DNA of 64,000 nt from Paratinospora sagittata (GCA_035771175.1 CM069598.1:3951931-4015930); one strand, 5' to 3'; positions 1 to 11,900 are shown, counted from the stretch's first letter. Notes: generated by a model from the sequence alone, not told the origin. Program-made: numbers and translations.

Positions 1-365
1 CATTGAACCTGCTCATGAGAGACTGTTGAACAATCGTCTTAGAAATTGTACAAATCAAAAGGTGGAGAACCCAAAGTTCATGCCACAATGACAAATCAAT
101 AGTAAAGTAACATCTCCTAACAAGAAATGCAAAAATGAATGCTTCTCTATATACATTGAAAACTTTAGTTTAACAATAGAGAACAAAAACTTGCTTTTTC
201 ACAAAACAATTTGATGATGCCTAGTAATAAAGTTGCATAAGAAACAAGAAGAGAAGAGAAGGAAAAAAAAAAAAAAAGTGTACCATGGTAAGTTGGTAAC
301 AGTTGCCAGAGAAAAATAACTTGGATAACAGAAGAAGAAGTAATGTGAATATCCCAACTTCTTAC

Positions 366-3300
366 CTTCTCAGCATCACAATCAACATGTCCTAGCTTCA
401 CCTTCCCCTGCAAGTTACTAGCAGCTTTCTTCCATTCAGGTGCCAACTTTTTACAATGTCCACACCTGAAAAACAAGCAAGAAACATCATTAATACTATA
501 CTAAAATTAAATTAAAAGAGAATTAAGCATAGTATAATTTTTTTAAGTGCCTCAAATTTTGAACATTATAAATTCAATTAACTATGATTAGGCAAGAAAT
601 ACAAAATCTAAAGGGACCAAGATGGAATGCAGAGCGGTTATATGGAACTTTCTCGGCTCACAGTTGAAAACAATTTTATGTAATTTGCCCCAGGGCGTAA
701 TATTGCTTACTAGATTCAACCAAGAAAACAGTAAAGTCATTTGCTCAGGGATACTTACCAGGGTGCAAAGAACTCCACAATCCAGAGATCTTTACTTTTA
801 ACAACAAGTTCGTCAAAGTTTTTGGAGTTCAATTCCACCGAAACACTTGGTTCTTTTTTTTCAGATGATCCTCCTGTTGTCTTCCCATTTAATCGATCCT
901 TCAAAAGTGCCTTAACCTGATATTTACTAAACCATTCAGTATTTCAATGTCATAATGGGAGATTGCATAACATCAGTAAAAGGAAGAGAAAAGGTTGAAT
1001 TAATGCAAAATGTAAATAAAAAAGGGCAGCCTAGTAGACGAAGCTCCCGAATATGCGGGGTCCCTAGGAAGGGTCAAACCACTTTGGTCTATTGTACGCA
1101 GCCTTATCTTAAAAAGAAAAATAATTATTTATACAAGGCCAAGATACAGAGAAGGCAGACTAATCATATATTGGCCGGATGGTGACATTTTGGCCTCCAA
1201 AGCCCAAAATTTCAATATTGTCAATTATTTTTTCTATGAATAGAAAAGAACTGGACATTTACAAAGAAAGGAATAAAAAGAATCTAGGCAAAAGAATATC
1301 AAGCTTCCAGTCATGTACCAGCATTTCAACAAACCTGCTGGAGTGCAAATTCAGCAATAGGTTTCACATCCCTCGCTCCTTGGTAGTCTACTGGAGGCTT
1401 ACCAGGAGCAAACACCTTAATCGTTGGAAATCCTTTAATCCCATATTCCTGTATGTACCATTCAATTGCAGCATTACATTAATGAAAAGAACTGGTGTCA
1501 CAATTATCTAACTACAAGCAATTGAACTATTAAATAAAACCTATAGAAGGTATCATAAAATAGTAGAGCACATAAATTACTTTCACATTCATTGTTTGTC
1601 TTTAATTGTATGCAAAGTGGCAAGAAATTAAAGTCCATAGTGTTCTGAAGATGTTGCCTAAACACTCTCTCCTCAGATTGCCAACTAAGGTTTTCCTTAG
1701 GCAAGCAGTGAGGGCTTCTTGGTGATTTTAGAATGTCTAAGCACATTGCAATATTTTGTAAAAAAAAAATATTTTAAAAAGACATAAAGAGAAGAGTTCA
1801 AGTTTTTTGGGGCTTCTTTCTCTTCCTTTTTGAACATACATGGATAAAATCTAGAAAAAACAAATTGTTCATCTAAAATATCCAAACGTTTTAGAAGAAA
1901 ATCACTAATCAACAGAACAAATAATGAGCAAACTTTTAAATTGTTATCAAGCTATGTTCTAAGTTCCTATCCAAAATTTGAAAAACTTGTCAGGAGCATA
2001 TACAAATTGTCTTGTAACCCTAAATTTATCTATATAGCAAAACAATCACCTCTTTTCTGTTTTTTTCTTTTTTTTGGATTATTAAAGTGGTGGATTCCAA
2101 TTCTACAAGGAATGTATTCCCAGAACAAAGGATAACATTAAAAAGCTACGACAGGTTTGCCATCCACATGATACAATACAAAACAATTTAATTAGATTTT
2201 AACATGCTTTTTTTAATAAAATATGCAGCAAGCAGGAAATAAAAATTAAAGAAAGATCCAGAGGAACAATCAAGTTAGGGATTCCATACCTGAGCAAGTG
2301 CCTGATGAGCATCAGCATCAAGAGCGGCTACAGTAGCAACGCCCTTCAACACAGTGGCTGCCTTTTCCCAAATTGGTGTCAAAGCTTTACAATGACCGCA
2401 CCAAGGTGCAAAGAACTCAACTAGAACCACACCATTTGAGTTTAAAACCTACCACCATGCCAAAATTCTAAATTCATAAGATTTTTTTTCCATCTCCTTC
2501 AGTCTCAAACTTTAACAGAAAGTGAAGAATACAAATGGAAATCAAGTTTAAATCCTAAATTGAGGGGAATCGTGACAAGGCTACATACTTCCTTTGAAAA
2601 TTACAAAATATGCACTAAGAATTGATTCATTATCGAAGGAACCATTCTCCAGATTTTTTTTCCCTTTTACAAATTACATAACTAGTGGCATTGCTGCTCT
2701 TTTAAGCACGAAGATAATTATCAAATACCAATGATCACAATAATAATGCACCAAAAAAACCATGACACAGAACAAAACACTCCTACCTTCTAAAGTATAA
2801 ACGGAGCAACAATGCAGTTTTTACAGTAAAAATACCTAGACCACTAAATTCAAAACACGACTAAGGGCAGATGCACATCCACAATAAGAAACGAAACAAC
2901 AAAGGAAACACAAAAACCCAGATCTAGAATTCAGCAAAACCAATTACTCAAACATGAAAAATTCAAGCACTAGACAATGTAAGCTATATTTATCCAAAGG
3001 GTACCAACAAATTGCAAAAACACATAGTTTCAACATATGGGCACATCGAATTTGGAAAGAAATCTCAACATTTCTCTCATGGGCACAACCAACCTGACAA
3101 CAAAATCACTTTTCTTCCCTATAGGGTGCATTAGATTTGACAACAAAAGTCGATTCTCTCAAAAGGGTGTCAAGTTTAGTCATCTAATTGAGTGAAAAAC
3201 TCTTCAAAATTAGCATTCAGAGAAGATCTAAAGACGCAATAAACGAAAAAACACAAAAAAAAGGGTAAGAGCGATTCGGGCACCTTGGTCTTGAAGTTGG

Positions 3301-3415
3301 AAGGTGTAAGTTGAAGCACGGGAGATGAAGGTCCGTAGAGCCCAGCAACATGGCCGCTGTGGTAAAGTACGCAGAAGAACAGAGCGATCAGCAACGGCGT
3401 TCGCGTCGGCGACAT
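366..3415 (-). CDS. PDIL2: Protein disulfide isomerase, P5/PDIL2 type, 5' part (truncated by window edge)
   Basis: Thiol-disulfide oxidoreductase of the ER lumen that forms and rearranges disulfides in secretory proteins. Five coding exons read on the minus strand at 3415-3284, 2448-2290, 1448-1335, 916-759 and 465-366; all join in frame with GT-AG introns and give the first 221 residues. The protein opens with a hydrophobic signal peptide (about residues 1-25). A first thioredoxin domain has APWCGHCK (CGHC at about 61-64); a linker rich in Lys, Gly and Ser leads to a second domain with CGHC at about 189-192, split by an intron inside the Trp codon. Two closely spaced CGHC domains after a signal peptide fit the plant PDIL2-2/2-3 (P5-like) group rather than the classical four-domain PDI. 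The last visible exon ends at a GT donor, so the rest of the gene, including the C-terminus and any ER-retention signal, lies left of position 1. Start chosen as the ATG preceding the signal peptide. The intron after exon 3 carries an Au-SINE-like fragment. Confidence 0.93.
1018..1118 (-). repeat. Au-SINE-like fragment in PDI intron
   Basis: Reads on the minus strand as the 3' half of the widespread plant Au-SINE family: the plus strand begins with an A run followed by AGGGCAGCC, then a GCTCCCG...GGGTCC block and AAGGGTCAAACCAC. A second copy in the same orientation lies at about 37340-37440 and two plus-strand fragments near 31.4 and 31.9 kb. Family assignment is from memory of the consensus; the mutual similarity of the copies is visible directly. 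Confidence 0.7.
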
Positions 3416-3550
3416 TGTTTATACACTCTGAAATCTGAATCCAACAAAAAACAGAGCAAATCTATCGTTCGAGAGACTCGAAGAAGCGCCTTTATTTCTT
3501 TGCGCAGCTTCTTCTCCAACTCTTTGATGCAAGTCCCAGTTAGAGAACAC

Positions 3551-3580
3551 GTGTGTTCTCCAATGAAAATCGGACACGTG
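3551..3580. promoter_or_regulatory. ERSE-like element and paired G-boxes upstream of the PDI gene
   Basis: About 135-165 bp upstream of the PDI ATG there is CCAAT (3560-3564), nine bases, then ACACG (3574-3578). This differs by one base from the ER stress response element CCAAT-N9-CCACG recognised by bZIP/NF-Y factors in unfolded-protein-response promoters. Two CACGTG cores (near 3550 and 3576) bracket the motif. Location upstream of an ER foldase makes function plausible, but only sequence resemblance is shown. Confidence 0.45.
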
Positions 3581-3814
3581 TACTTTGAATGGTGGGCCGG
3601 GCCTAGAAATATTGAACCCAATGATCCAAAACTAATATTCCTGTTGATATTGGGGACCCTGAGATCTTATTATAAGAAATTATTATTATCACAAAATATT
3701 AGTCTAATTTTGTCACTAAATTAATATTTTCCATGAATTAATTTTGAGAAATATCATTTAATAGTTATGAAAGGCTTTTTTCCCTGTCAACTAATAATTT
3801 AAGAGGTACATGAT

Positions 3815-4528
3815 TGTTGGACCATTTTCTCGGCGTACAAAGTTGGACGACATATAATTTGACATAATGACTAGATTAACGTAGGAAAGGCTCCAGGTCG
3901 GTAGGCTAGAGTACCGACGTGAATGACAAGTCAAGAACCATAAACGACACTAATAGCTCGGAAGAATTTGATGTGTCCTACCGACTTGGAGCTATCGACT
4001 ACTTACGGAGATCGTCTCCTACCTCAGAGGCATGAGCAGATCTACAATCTCCACCTCGGCATACCAAGCTGACGTGTTTTACTACCCCGGAACGTATCAC
4101 GACCAAACACGACTTTAGATAAGTACAAGGTGAGATCCACTGCAACAAGTTCGGAATCTACCTCTTATCCGACTATGATAAGGTTAAATGTTCTATCAGT
4201 TCGACTAGGAGACTGATAAGTCATCCTAATCCAATTAGAATCACTCTAAATCTTACTAGAAGGCCAAAGACCTCCAACCCTCTTTATAAAAAGACTATAA
4301 CCCCTAAGGAGGAGGTAAGCAACTCTTCTCGACATAGTTTAGTATTATTAACTCTACAGAGCTCTGAATTAACTTAGCATCGGAGGGTCTTTAGCCGACA
4401 CCACAGCGGTGTTCCTCACTATAACTTATGTATCTCTTGTGTTCCTTTCTTAGATTATCAACCTCCGGCGATCTCTCCAGCACTCAGACAAATTTCAGAT
4501 CAATATCTCCGGCGATCGTACACTAACA
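3815..4528 (+). mobile_element. Solo LTR with 5-bp target-site duplication
   Basis: A 714-bp block begins TGTTGG and ends CTAACA (complementary termini) and is flanked by identical ATGAT at 3810-3814 and 4529-4533. It is clearly richer in GC than its surroundings and contains a TATA-like TTTATAAAAAG near 4283 followed by a region typical of Ty3/gypsy LTRs (GCATCGGAGGGTCTTT at about 4378). No internal domain, primer-binding site or coding sequence is adjacent, so it is a solo LTR left by LTR-LTR recombination. Assignment to Ty3/gypsy is by resemblance of the LTR body and is less certain than the solo-LTR call. Confidence 0.85.
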
Positions 4529-4533
4529 ATGAT

Positions 4534-5412
4534 AATATACAATTTTACTTTCTCCTAAAAATAGAAAAGAAATTAGGAGTATTGCACAATTTTTCTTTCT
4601 CGTATCTTGGCAATAATATGATCATTATATTTTCTTAAGGCGATTAAGTGTAGTCATTCACTGCAAGAGACTTGTCATTATGAGGTCTAAGGAAAGAAGA
4701 GTAGACTTGCATTATCTCTAAATTCAAACTCAAGACGTACAAGTGACAATGAAGCCATTTCAATCACTCATGAAAATTAAGTAAATAAATAAAAAGAAGT
4801 TGAATCAGCACACAAAAGCTAGTACATTCGAGACTAAAATAAACAATTTTTTTTTTATTAATAATTTTTTGGCACCATCCTTGTGAACTCAGACATGATA
4901 AAGGCGTTTAAGCTAACTCTTCCAACAAGTACGAATAAATAAAAACACGCTCAGGCTCAAACTCAACCTAAACTTCAATCTCATTTATACTCAGTTCGTC
5001 AACCAACTAAGCTATTACCTATTAGTTTGACTAAAATTAAATAAACAATTTAACAAAAAATGATCCATAAACAAGAGAGGGTGGTCGCTTTTGCCCATAA
5101 AACATGGTGGGCATGTCATCAGTTTCATTTGGCATTGTTATTGGGAAGTTTTATTGAGTATTGCGCCCCCAACTTTTCCATTAATTATAACGGCTAACTT
5201 TAAATTCTCATCCACATCCTCCCAACGCATGCAAACACAAATTTAAGTTTCAGAAGCAAAAACAAGAAAACCAAACTAACCAACCCAACACACGACACAC
5301 CACATGAAATAGCTAGCCCTTCTTCACATACTCCATGTGATATTCTGATGCTCACCCTTCTAAGTTTCAACCCTCTCTACCCATATGAGTAAGACACTCA
5401 AATTAACTAATA
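4534..5412. other. AT-rich intergenic spacer
   Basis: No ORF or RNA gene recognised. The last 150 bases before the small ORF at 5413 are pyrimidine-rich and could be its leader. Confidence 0.5.
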
Positions 5413-5703
5413 ATGGACAGCAAAGAAGATAAGTCTATGAAGAAGAAGCTCATGAAGTACTGCAGAAAGTTGAAGAAAATTTTCAAAACTTCTTCCATGA
5501 GAAGAAGATTTGATCAGTCAGGCTCAGTTGGCACCATGGTTTCTTCTCCTCCCCCTGCAATATACTGCGATGAGCTCTTCCGAGCATCAAACAAGAAAAA
5601 ATGCGTTGAGACGGGTGATGAAGCGAATGACCCTGTACCTGTAATGACTGCTTACATTTTAGCACAAAGGCACTTTAGTCTCAAGCTAAACATCAATATT
5701 TAA
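5413..5703 (+). CDS. Small basic protein of unknown function (96 aa)
   Basis: Not recognised. A single ORF of 96 codons begins ATGGACAGC after a pyrimidine-rich stretch and ends with TAA at 5701-5703. The N-terminal third is strongly basic (KKKLMKYCRKLKKIF then SSMRRRF), followed by a Ser/Pro segment with a cluster of Pro, and a short hydrophobic C-terminal end without clear membrane segment. It does not carry the DVL/ROTUNDIFOLIA signature. A T-rich, CTT-repeat region follows at about 5730-5760 and could be 3' UTR. It is convergent with the lipase gene that ends 290 bases downstream. Composition (GC higher than flanks, sensible start context) favours a real small gene, but chance cannot be excluded. 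Confidence 0.45.
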   Translation: MDSKEDKSMKKKLMKYCRKLKKIFKTSSMRRRFDQSGSVGTMVSSPPPAIYCDELFRASNKKKCVETGDEANDPVPVMTAYILAQRHFSLKLNINI

Positions 5704-5992
5704 GAGAAGGGAGGGTATGTTTTGTATAATGTTTGTTGTTCTTCTTCTTCTTGGGCTTGATCTTGTAAGTTTCCTGTTTCTTTACAAATATAATGTGTAA
5801 AGAATTGGCAAAATTTCAAGAACAAAAAAAAAATGATAAAGCTTTGTTGAACTCACATGAGAAACCTTTCTATTATATCATTTTCAGATCACAAAAAAAG
5901 ACCCAATCAAAACAGCTTGCTTACTTGCTGATAATGGATAGAGAGAATATTATCATAATCATCAAAATTCATCAAAGATTTTGGTTCTCCTC

Positions 5993-7986
5993 TCAATGAA
6001 GCCTGAAAAAGGCAATCATAGGATCATAAACAACTTCTTTGGCATTCACACCCATAACATAATCTGCATGAGCGTAGTCTTCTCTGTACTCAACAACGAG
6101 CTTATCTCCATCATGGTCTTTGAGGTTCTTTAGTAAAACATGCACATCATCTGGGTCAGAGAGCGCATCCTGGCCTCCATATCCGAGGAAAAGAGGAAGA
6201 TCTTTCGGGATGCTTTTCATGTTATATGCTGGAGGTTTAGACAGCCCATAATGCTTCATGTTCTCAGCATCACTGCCGTAATCGTACATTGCTATTGTAT
6301 CATTTCTAACCACTGTATATAAACCCAAAATCCATAGTAACATATCAAATAGCTAAGAAATTATATCAAATCATTTGATCGATCATCCAATTACTGGAAA
6401 TTAAGGCATTAATTGTGAATTGAATTTGAGAAGACTCACTCTGAGACAAGTGAATTAAGTTCTTCGTAGATGTTGACTGAGGCTCATTGGCAAGGAAAAG
6501 CTGTACAGTTGATGAGTTGAGGCAACAATTTGGGCCTTCAGATTAGCATAATAAATATGGTCAGAAGGGTGGAGAAAATAAATTGTGTTTCAACAGGAGA
6601 TAAGGTGCAAAAATATTACCCGTGAAAGCAGCCATCAAATCATAGCAGTTTACGTGAGGTTTTTTGCAGATAATTTTAAGAAAAAGTGCTGCACCTAGCC
6701 TGTTTAAGGAAGAAAAACAACCTATGATTTAATTTTTTAGAAGAAGAAACACTACCAAGATGATCAAGACACAGAATTAAAGCAGCGAAAAAAGAGAGGA
6801 AGTAGTGTCTTACCCTTTCGGATCAAACTGAGTATAACCCATCTTCAACAATGTCTGTAATAAAAGGCATCAATTGGTTAATAAATTCTCAATAATTGAA
6901 ACACATTTGTAATATTAATGAATGAGAAAAATAAAATAAAATTTTACTTCAGCCATGTAGTCTTCAGCACCAGCTCGAGCAATTGCTGATGACATTTGAC
7001 CCATATAGGCAATTGGGCTTAGTAAGGATGCCGATCTCAAATTGTCCAGCAGCATATGTCGGGAGAAGGCAGCAAAAGCAATCAGCGTTCCCTACAACAC
7101 CACGGTAAAATCTTATATAATATAGAAAATCAAAAGAAGTAGAATATCACATTGAGGATATCAAGATATTCACCAGGGAATGCCCAACATAGTGAATTTT
7201 CTGACCAGTATGATCATGCACATACTGGAAAATAGCAGGAAGTTCATATGCCACCAATTGATCCCATGTCCAATCCCAGAATGGCTACAAGTGAAACAAA
7301 AAATAAAATTAAAAATAAGGTTAAGACTACAAACGAAACTTCGTTAATACAATGAAAAGCTCTGTTTATAGTGAGAAAAACAACAAACCCCTTCATCTGG
7401 ACTAAGTGAAGTGTGTTTGAGACTATATCTGGTTCCACGAGTATTGGAAATCCACACATCAAAACCACTATCTGCTAAGATGTAAGCTAAAGATTCATCA
7501 GGAGCATTAATCAACCATGTCATTCCATCCTGCCAATCCATACAAAATAACATGAACATGTTAGAGAAACTAGTATCAGAATCCAACAATTATTTGTATG
7601 CACTAATGTGAAATTTATCTACCATTAGGACTCCATGCTGTAACAAAACTGGTGGTCTATCTCCTGTTGTCTCACCCGATCGCCCCCATGGGATTCTTTG
7701 TATACTGAGGATATAACCATCCGGTGACGTCACCTAGAACCAAACAAAGGTTAGTTATAAAATCTAATAACTATGCAAGATGACAGGTTAAGCACAGTAC
7801 TGTATGCTCTTCACAAATGTATCCATATATCTCCACTCTCAACTTGCACAAGCCCTCATCACTAGGAACCGAGCCTGAAGTAGTCACACCATGCTCACTA
7901 TCTCTTGAGAAGAGATTAAATCTGGCTCCTGATGATGACCCAAAGAAAATAAACAGCAGAAAAGTGAATCTGAGTGCATTAGCCAT
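5993..7986 (-). CDS. LIP2: Secreted acidic (gastric-type) triacylglycerol lipase
   Basis: Alpha/beta-hydrolase that releases fatty acids from acylglycerols, of the plant LIP1/LIP2 (MPL1-like) family. Nine exons on the minus strand: 7986-7801, 7733-7623, 7529-7389, 7284-7174, 7091-6948, 6854-6814, 6699-6620, 6535-6440, 6312-5993. They sum to 1230 bases, one open frame of 409 residues, which is the usual family length. Residues 1-21 form a signal peptide. The N-terminal lid-associated region follows, with LLQHG (oxyanion side) near residue 92. The nucleophile is Ser182 in GHSLGT, split by intron 4. Acid residue lies in GGQDALSDP (about 349-357) and the catalytic His at about 385 in YAHADYVMG. 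All triad elements are present, so the enzyme should be active. In Arabidopsis the closest named relative is induced by aphids, which suggests but does not show a defence role here. Symbol is by family resemblance. Confidence 0.93.
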
Positions 7987-8200
7987 CTTTAGTTTGATGT
8001 ATTTGCAAATTGCTACTGCAACTATTCTTAATCTTCCTCCATTTTATATGAGAGGAAGATGAATACAAACAAAATTAAGCATACGTTGTGTCCCAAAATC
8101 ATAAACTAACAAACATATTTTGTTTACACTTGATAAACATTAAACAAACATACTTGGTGGATCCCACTTAATCTCCATAAGAATACACTAATTTGTATAT

Positions 8201-8265
8201 GTGTTTTAGATTCTGTTATACCTTTCTCAGCCTTTTGGCTAAGATTGAGTGTTTTAGATTCCGTT
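8201..8265 (+). pseudogene. 31-bp U2 snRNA 5'-end fragment with 17-bp target duplication
   Basis: Bases 8218-8248 reproduce the first 31 nucleotides of U2 snRNA, starting exactly at its 5' end (ATACCTTTCTC, then GCCTTTTGGCTAAGAT) with about three differences. The insert is flanked by a 17-base direct repeat, 8201-8217 and 8249-8265, beginning GTGTTTTAGATT and differing at one position. This is the expected product of target-primed reverse transcription of a truncated U2 RNA, with no A tail. Too short to be a functional snRNA gene; no upstream USE or TATA element is seen. Confidence 0.8.
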
Positions 8266-8269
8266 GCCG

Positions 8270-10130
8270 TAATGGCACCAAACTTGAGCAAGAATAATAA
8301 TTAATGTTACATCAAAGAGCTAATAATAGTAAGCAAAATTCATCCAACAGGGTATACATATCTTGTATTCAATTGTGTATTATCCTAACCAGATTTCAGT
8401 AAATGTTTCTTTTTGTTTCCTGTGAAGGAAACGTTTAGCATAGCTCCAAGAGACACATAGAAAACTAAGACCCATTCATAGAAGAACATAGAAAAGTTTT
8501 ACCAGTGGTAAGTAAGTTTAACATTTTTCTTCCATTTAGTCGAGTTCATCTTACTCGGTTCAAAATTTTTGACAGTATAATTAACGGCCCAAATACCATC
8601 TAATTTCACCATTAAATCAGAACCATAGCAACAAGAAAGATGCTAATGAAACTGATTAAGAATTACAAATTCAACCCCAGATGATATAAAAATAAGAGCA
8701 AGGATCTTTTAAAATAATGGAAATGCCCTTTGAATAACAACAGATGAAATATCCAAAAAAGGCTAGGGACCAGGGAAAGTTCCTTGGATATCGAAGCAAA
8801 TTCTCCAACAAGAAGCAAAACAGAGGAATCCCACGTATAAACAAAAGAAGGTATTAAAACTGGTGCCCATCCACAGTATCTTATGCAAGATATTCCAATA
8901 AATGGTCCTTTTTATCGATGAGAACCAGAAGGTGGCAAATACAAAGCAAAGACCAAATGTGTACAAGGATTCTTTAATAATCATAAATTTGATCAGTGAA
9001 ATTATGTCCTACAAATAGCCCAAATCAAATCAAAGCTTGGAGCTTTACTTCTCTATTTCTTCTCATAGATTTCAGAGTCTACAGATGCAATCTAGTTCTT
9101 CGCATCAGTATAATTTGCCACATATTAGGACTTCATCAGGTTGAGAAAAAGCTGCTTAATCAAAATCCTTGTTTTGCACCATTGTCCACCATGCAAATCC
9201 AAGCCACCCCTGTATTTGAGCCAAAAGAATACGCACGTATATAAATACAAGACCAGCCTATAGACCAACCTAGCAACACAGACAAGTTAAGGAAGAGGAT
9301 TATATCCATGAATAACATCAGTATTGAAGCTTTTACCATATTGTCAGAAAAGTATGTTTTCTCATATCCCAATGTGACAACACTAAATTCCATGTACAAA
9401 ATGAGCGTAGAGCATACATTTCATATGAAATGCTGTTACATATTAATGTGTGAAGCAAAATGAACCTCATTCCACTCCTGTGAAGAAGTGCCAATTTTAC
9501 AACTTCCATTTTCTAGCAATCATCAGCTATCATCTTATTGGTGTTCACTAATTCATAAGCATGGGATTTGGGGCTTCAAAATTTCCCATCTTTGAAAACT
9601 ATTCAAATGCATATCCCACTCTACCATAATGCCCAAATATTTTTAAGAGGCTATGGAATTCATCATCAAAATACTCAAATAAATCACCCTTTCTACTTTT
9701 CTTTTGAACTCACCAGCTTCCAATCTTAGGAAATACAACTAAAGTTGAGAGATTGCAACCACAACCTTCAAGAAAAATACCATTACAATTAGCATTTATA
9801 ACACATCCAAAATCACAAAAATCAATATCCAAACTTGTCTCGCTGGCCCTTTTAAGTGAATTACTTTGATTTTTAACACTGAGTATCATTTTTTTTAAAA
9901 AAAACGCAAAATTTTAACATAAGCTAGAATTTTGAGATGACCCAGTAACCCAATCCAAGATGAAACACAAATATAATCCAAACCCAGGAAAATCAATCAC
10001 TCAAAATCGATATTAAAAAAATAAAATAAATAAAAAACACCATTTGACATCAGAAAAGAAGTAAACAAATAAATTAAAAAAAAAATGAAACTAGGAATGA
10101 GTGAAAGAGACTTCAGAACAATATAAATCA
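8270..10130. other. Intergenic region, no supported gene
   Basis: AT-rich. On the minus strand 8984-8763 encodes a 73-residue hydrophobic ORF and 9399-9160 a 79-residue one; neither matches a family I know and no splice pattern connects them. Confidence 0.4.
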
Positions 10131-10510
10131 TCACGAGGCTCTAGGGGGGTAGAGAGAAACTGAGAAAGAGAAGAAGGAAAGTGGTAAGGTTCGAGCAGCT
10201 TCTATTGTATTCAGATTGAAAACTACAAAATTCCATCACAGAGAGAGACTCTCTCTCTTCATTGTTTTCTTGTCCACACGCTCGCCGCTTCCAGAACCTC
10301 CCTTTCCCAACTTCCTTTCGCAGCAGCCATTTTCTCTTAACCCCCCACGAGCTCGAGCGGATCGTTCTACTTACTATTTATCAAACCTATGTGAATCGCG
10401 GATCCTATTCTTCGATCCGTCTCGTTATACACCCACATTCTTAGCAATGCCCAGGGTGGTTGCTTTTAAATGCACCCCAAGGAGCTCGTGGGTGGGCTGA
10501 TATGTACATT
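10130..10510. other. GC-richer patch, possible leader of an unknown minus-strand transcript
   Basis: Unlike its surroundings this block is about half GC, contains GA/CT runs (near 10243-10258) and, on the minus strand, two short ATG ORFs: about 23 codons starting near 10330 and about 48 codons starting near 10236. No conserved protein is recognisable. It resembles a gene leader or a non-coding transcript, but nothing decides it. Confidence 0.25.
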
Positions 10511-11900
10511 ATTTTACTGCTCACACTACAATAAATAAATATAGAAATGCTACAAATTTTCCTTTTCATTTGATTGAGATTCGAACCTTGGTCACGAACA
10601 AGTGAGGTGGAAGACCCGTCAAAAGCAAGGGTGATGTAGCAAAAGAACTAGAGTTGAAAGTATATTTGGTAAAGAAGTTCTAATAACATTATTTTGTTTT
10701 TTGAAAGCCAAGATCTCATAGCATAACTGAGGTTGAGATTAAATTTCTTTTTTTAAAAGAAAACAAGTATAATTGTATTAAATAAAAGTAATAAATATAT
10801 GTATAAAAGCATCATACATACTCAAGAGACACTAGAGAAAGAGAGTTGCCTAATACATGCATGCACTCCACCCCCTAAACAATTCACTAGTAGCCATTTG
10901 CCAAGTTTGATAATGCCGCCCAACAAGCTGCACCTAATACAATGTTTTCCCCTAAACCCAGCAAATTCCTTTCCTTGTTTTGAAAAATTCTCAAATTTCT
11001 TTTCCAGCCACAAACCCCAAATTGTTGCCGTCAACCCCCCCCCCCCCCCCCCCCCCCCCCCCGGCCCACTTGTGAACTCTCCCCAAGTTGAAGGTCTATA
11101 AAACATGTCATAACAGATGGACTCCTATCTTAAACATATCCCCTTTGCCACATTGCACTAAATGAATAAGTGTTATGCAGATTGGCCATCAAACTTACAT
11201 AGAGGGTAACAATGAAGGAAAATATACTTATGAAAAGATCTTTTTTGCAATATGTCCGTTGTGTTCAACTTTTTATGTAACAAAGTTCACTCAAAAAATT
11301 TAACCTTAGAAAGAACACAAGCGTTCCACACAAGGATGAAGTGAGTAAAAAAGCAATGATACGAGGACAATCTGTAATGGAATCTAAAAGATATTTGCAT
11401 GAGAACACCCGGCCCATTAGACTGCAAAGTCCATCTAAAACTGTCTACAACCTTATGTTGGATATCAATGTCAAAAGGCTTTCTAACTGACTATTGGCTT
11501 TCGATGGTAAAGGTCTCTAGATAAGTGTAAGAATTCGTAGGTGAACTACTAGACGAGACAAAGAATGCTATGGGATGAAGGTAAACTTAAGACAATTGAT
11601 AAAGTCTAGGAAAACTTGTGGCCAAGGTAAAATTCCCACGTCACTTATCTTTCCAAAAGCGAAATGATAGACCATTTCCTACTATTGGGACAATGTGTGG
11701 GCGAATCAATGGGATTAAGGAGGAAACAAATTTTCAAGGCTTCTAAACGTGAATGAAAATTTAACATTTTTCAACAATAATGCAAGTTATGATGGTGATA
11801 TGTTTATGATAGATTCACCAAGTCCTATAGTACAAGAACTTCTATCATTATGGTTGTCTATCACATGGCAACCTTAAAAGAAATATATATAGATATATAT
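10511..11900. other. Intergenic region with decayed repeat-like sequence
   Basis: No ORF of note apart from those spanning the poly-C run. A tRNA-type B-box-like GGTTCGAATCTC is present on the minus strand at about 10568-10579, but no cloverleaf forms. Bases 11200-11870 look like decayed transposon sequence without identifiable domains. Confidence 0.3.
11035..11062 (+). repeat. Poly-C homopolymer, 28 bases
   Basis: Uninterrupted run of 28 C. Long C/G homopolymers are rare in plant genomes compared with A/T runs; true length may be distorted by sequencing. Confidence 0.95.

Noticed and set aside
8763..9399. Hydrophobic minus-strand ORFs suggesting a membrane protein
   Set aside because: Short, not joined by plausible splice sites, and no family recognised.
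10560..10580. B-box-like GGTTCGAATCTC on the minus strand
   Set aside because: No A box at the right distance and no tRNA fold.
10799..11106. Poly-Pro / poly-Gly ORFs
   Set aside because: Created by the 28-base C run; not conserved-looking on either side.
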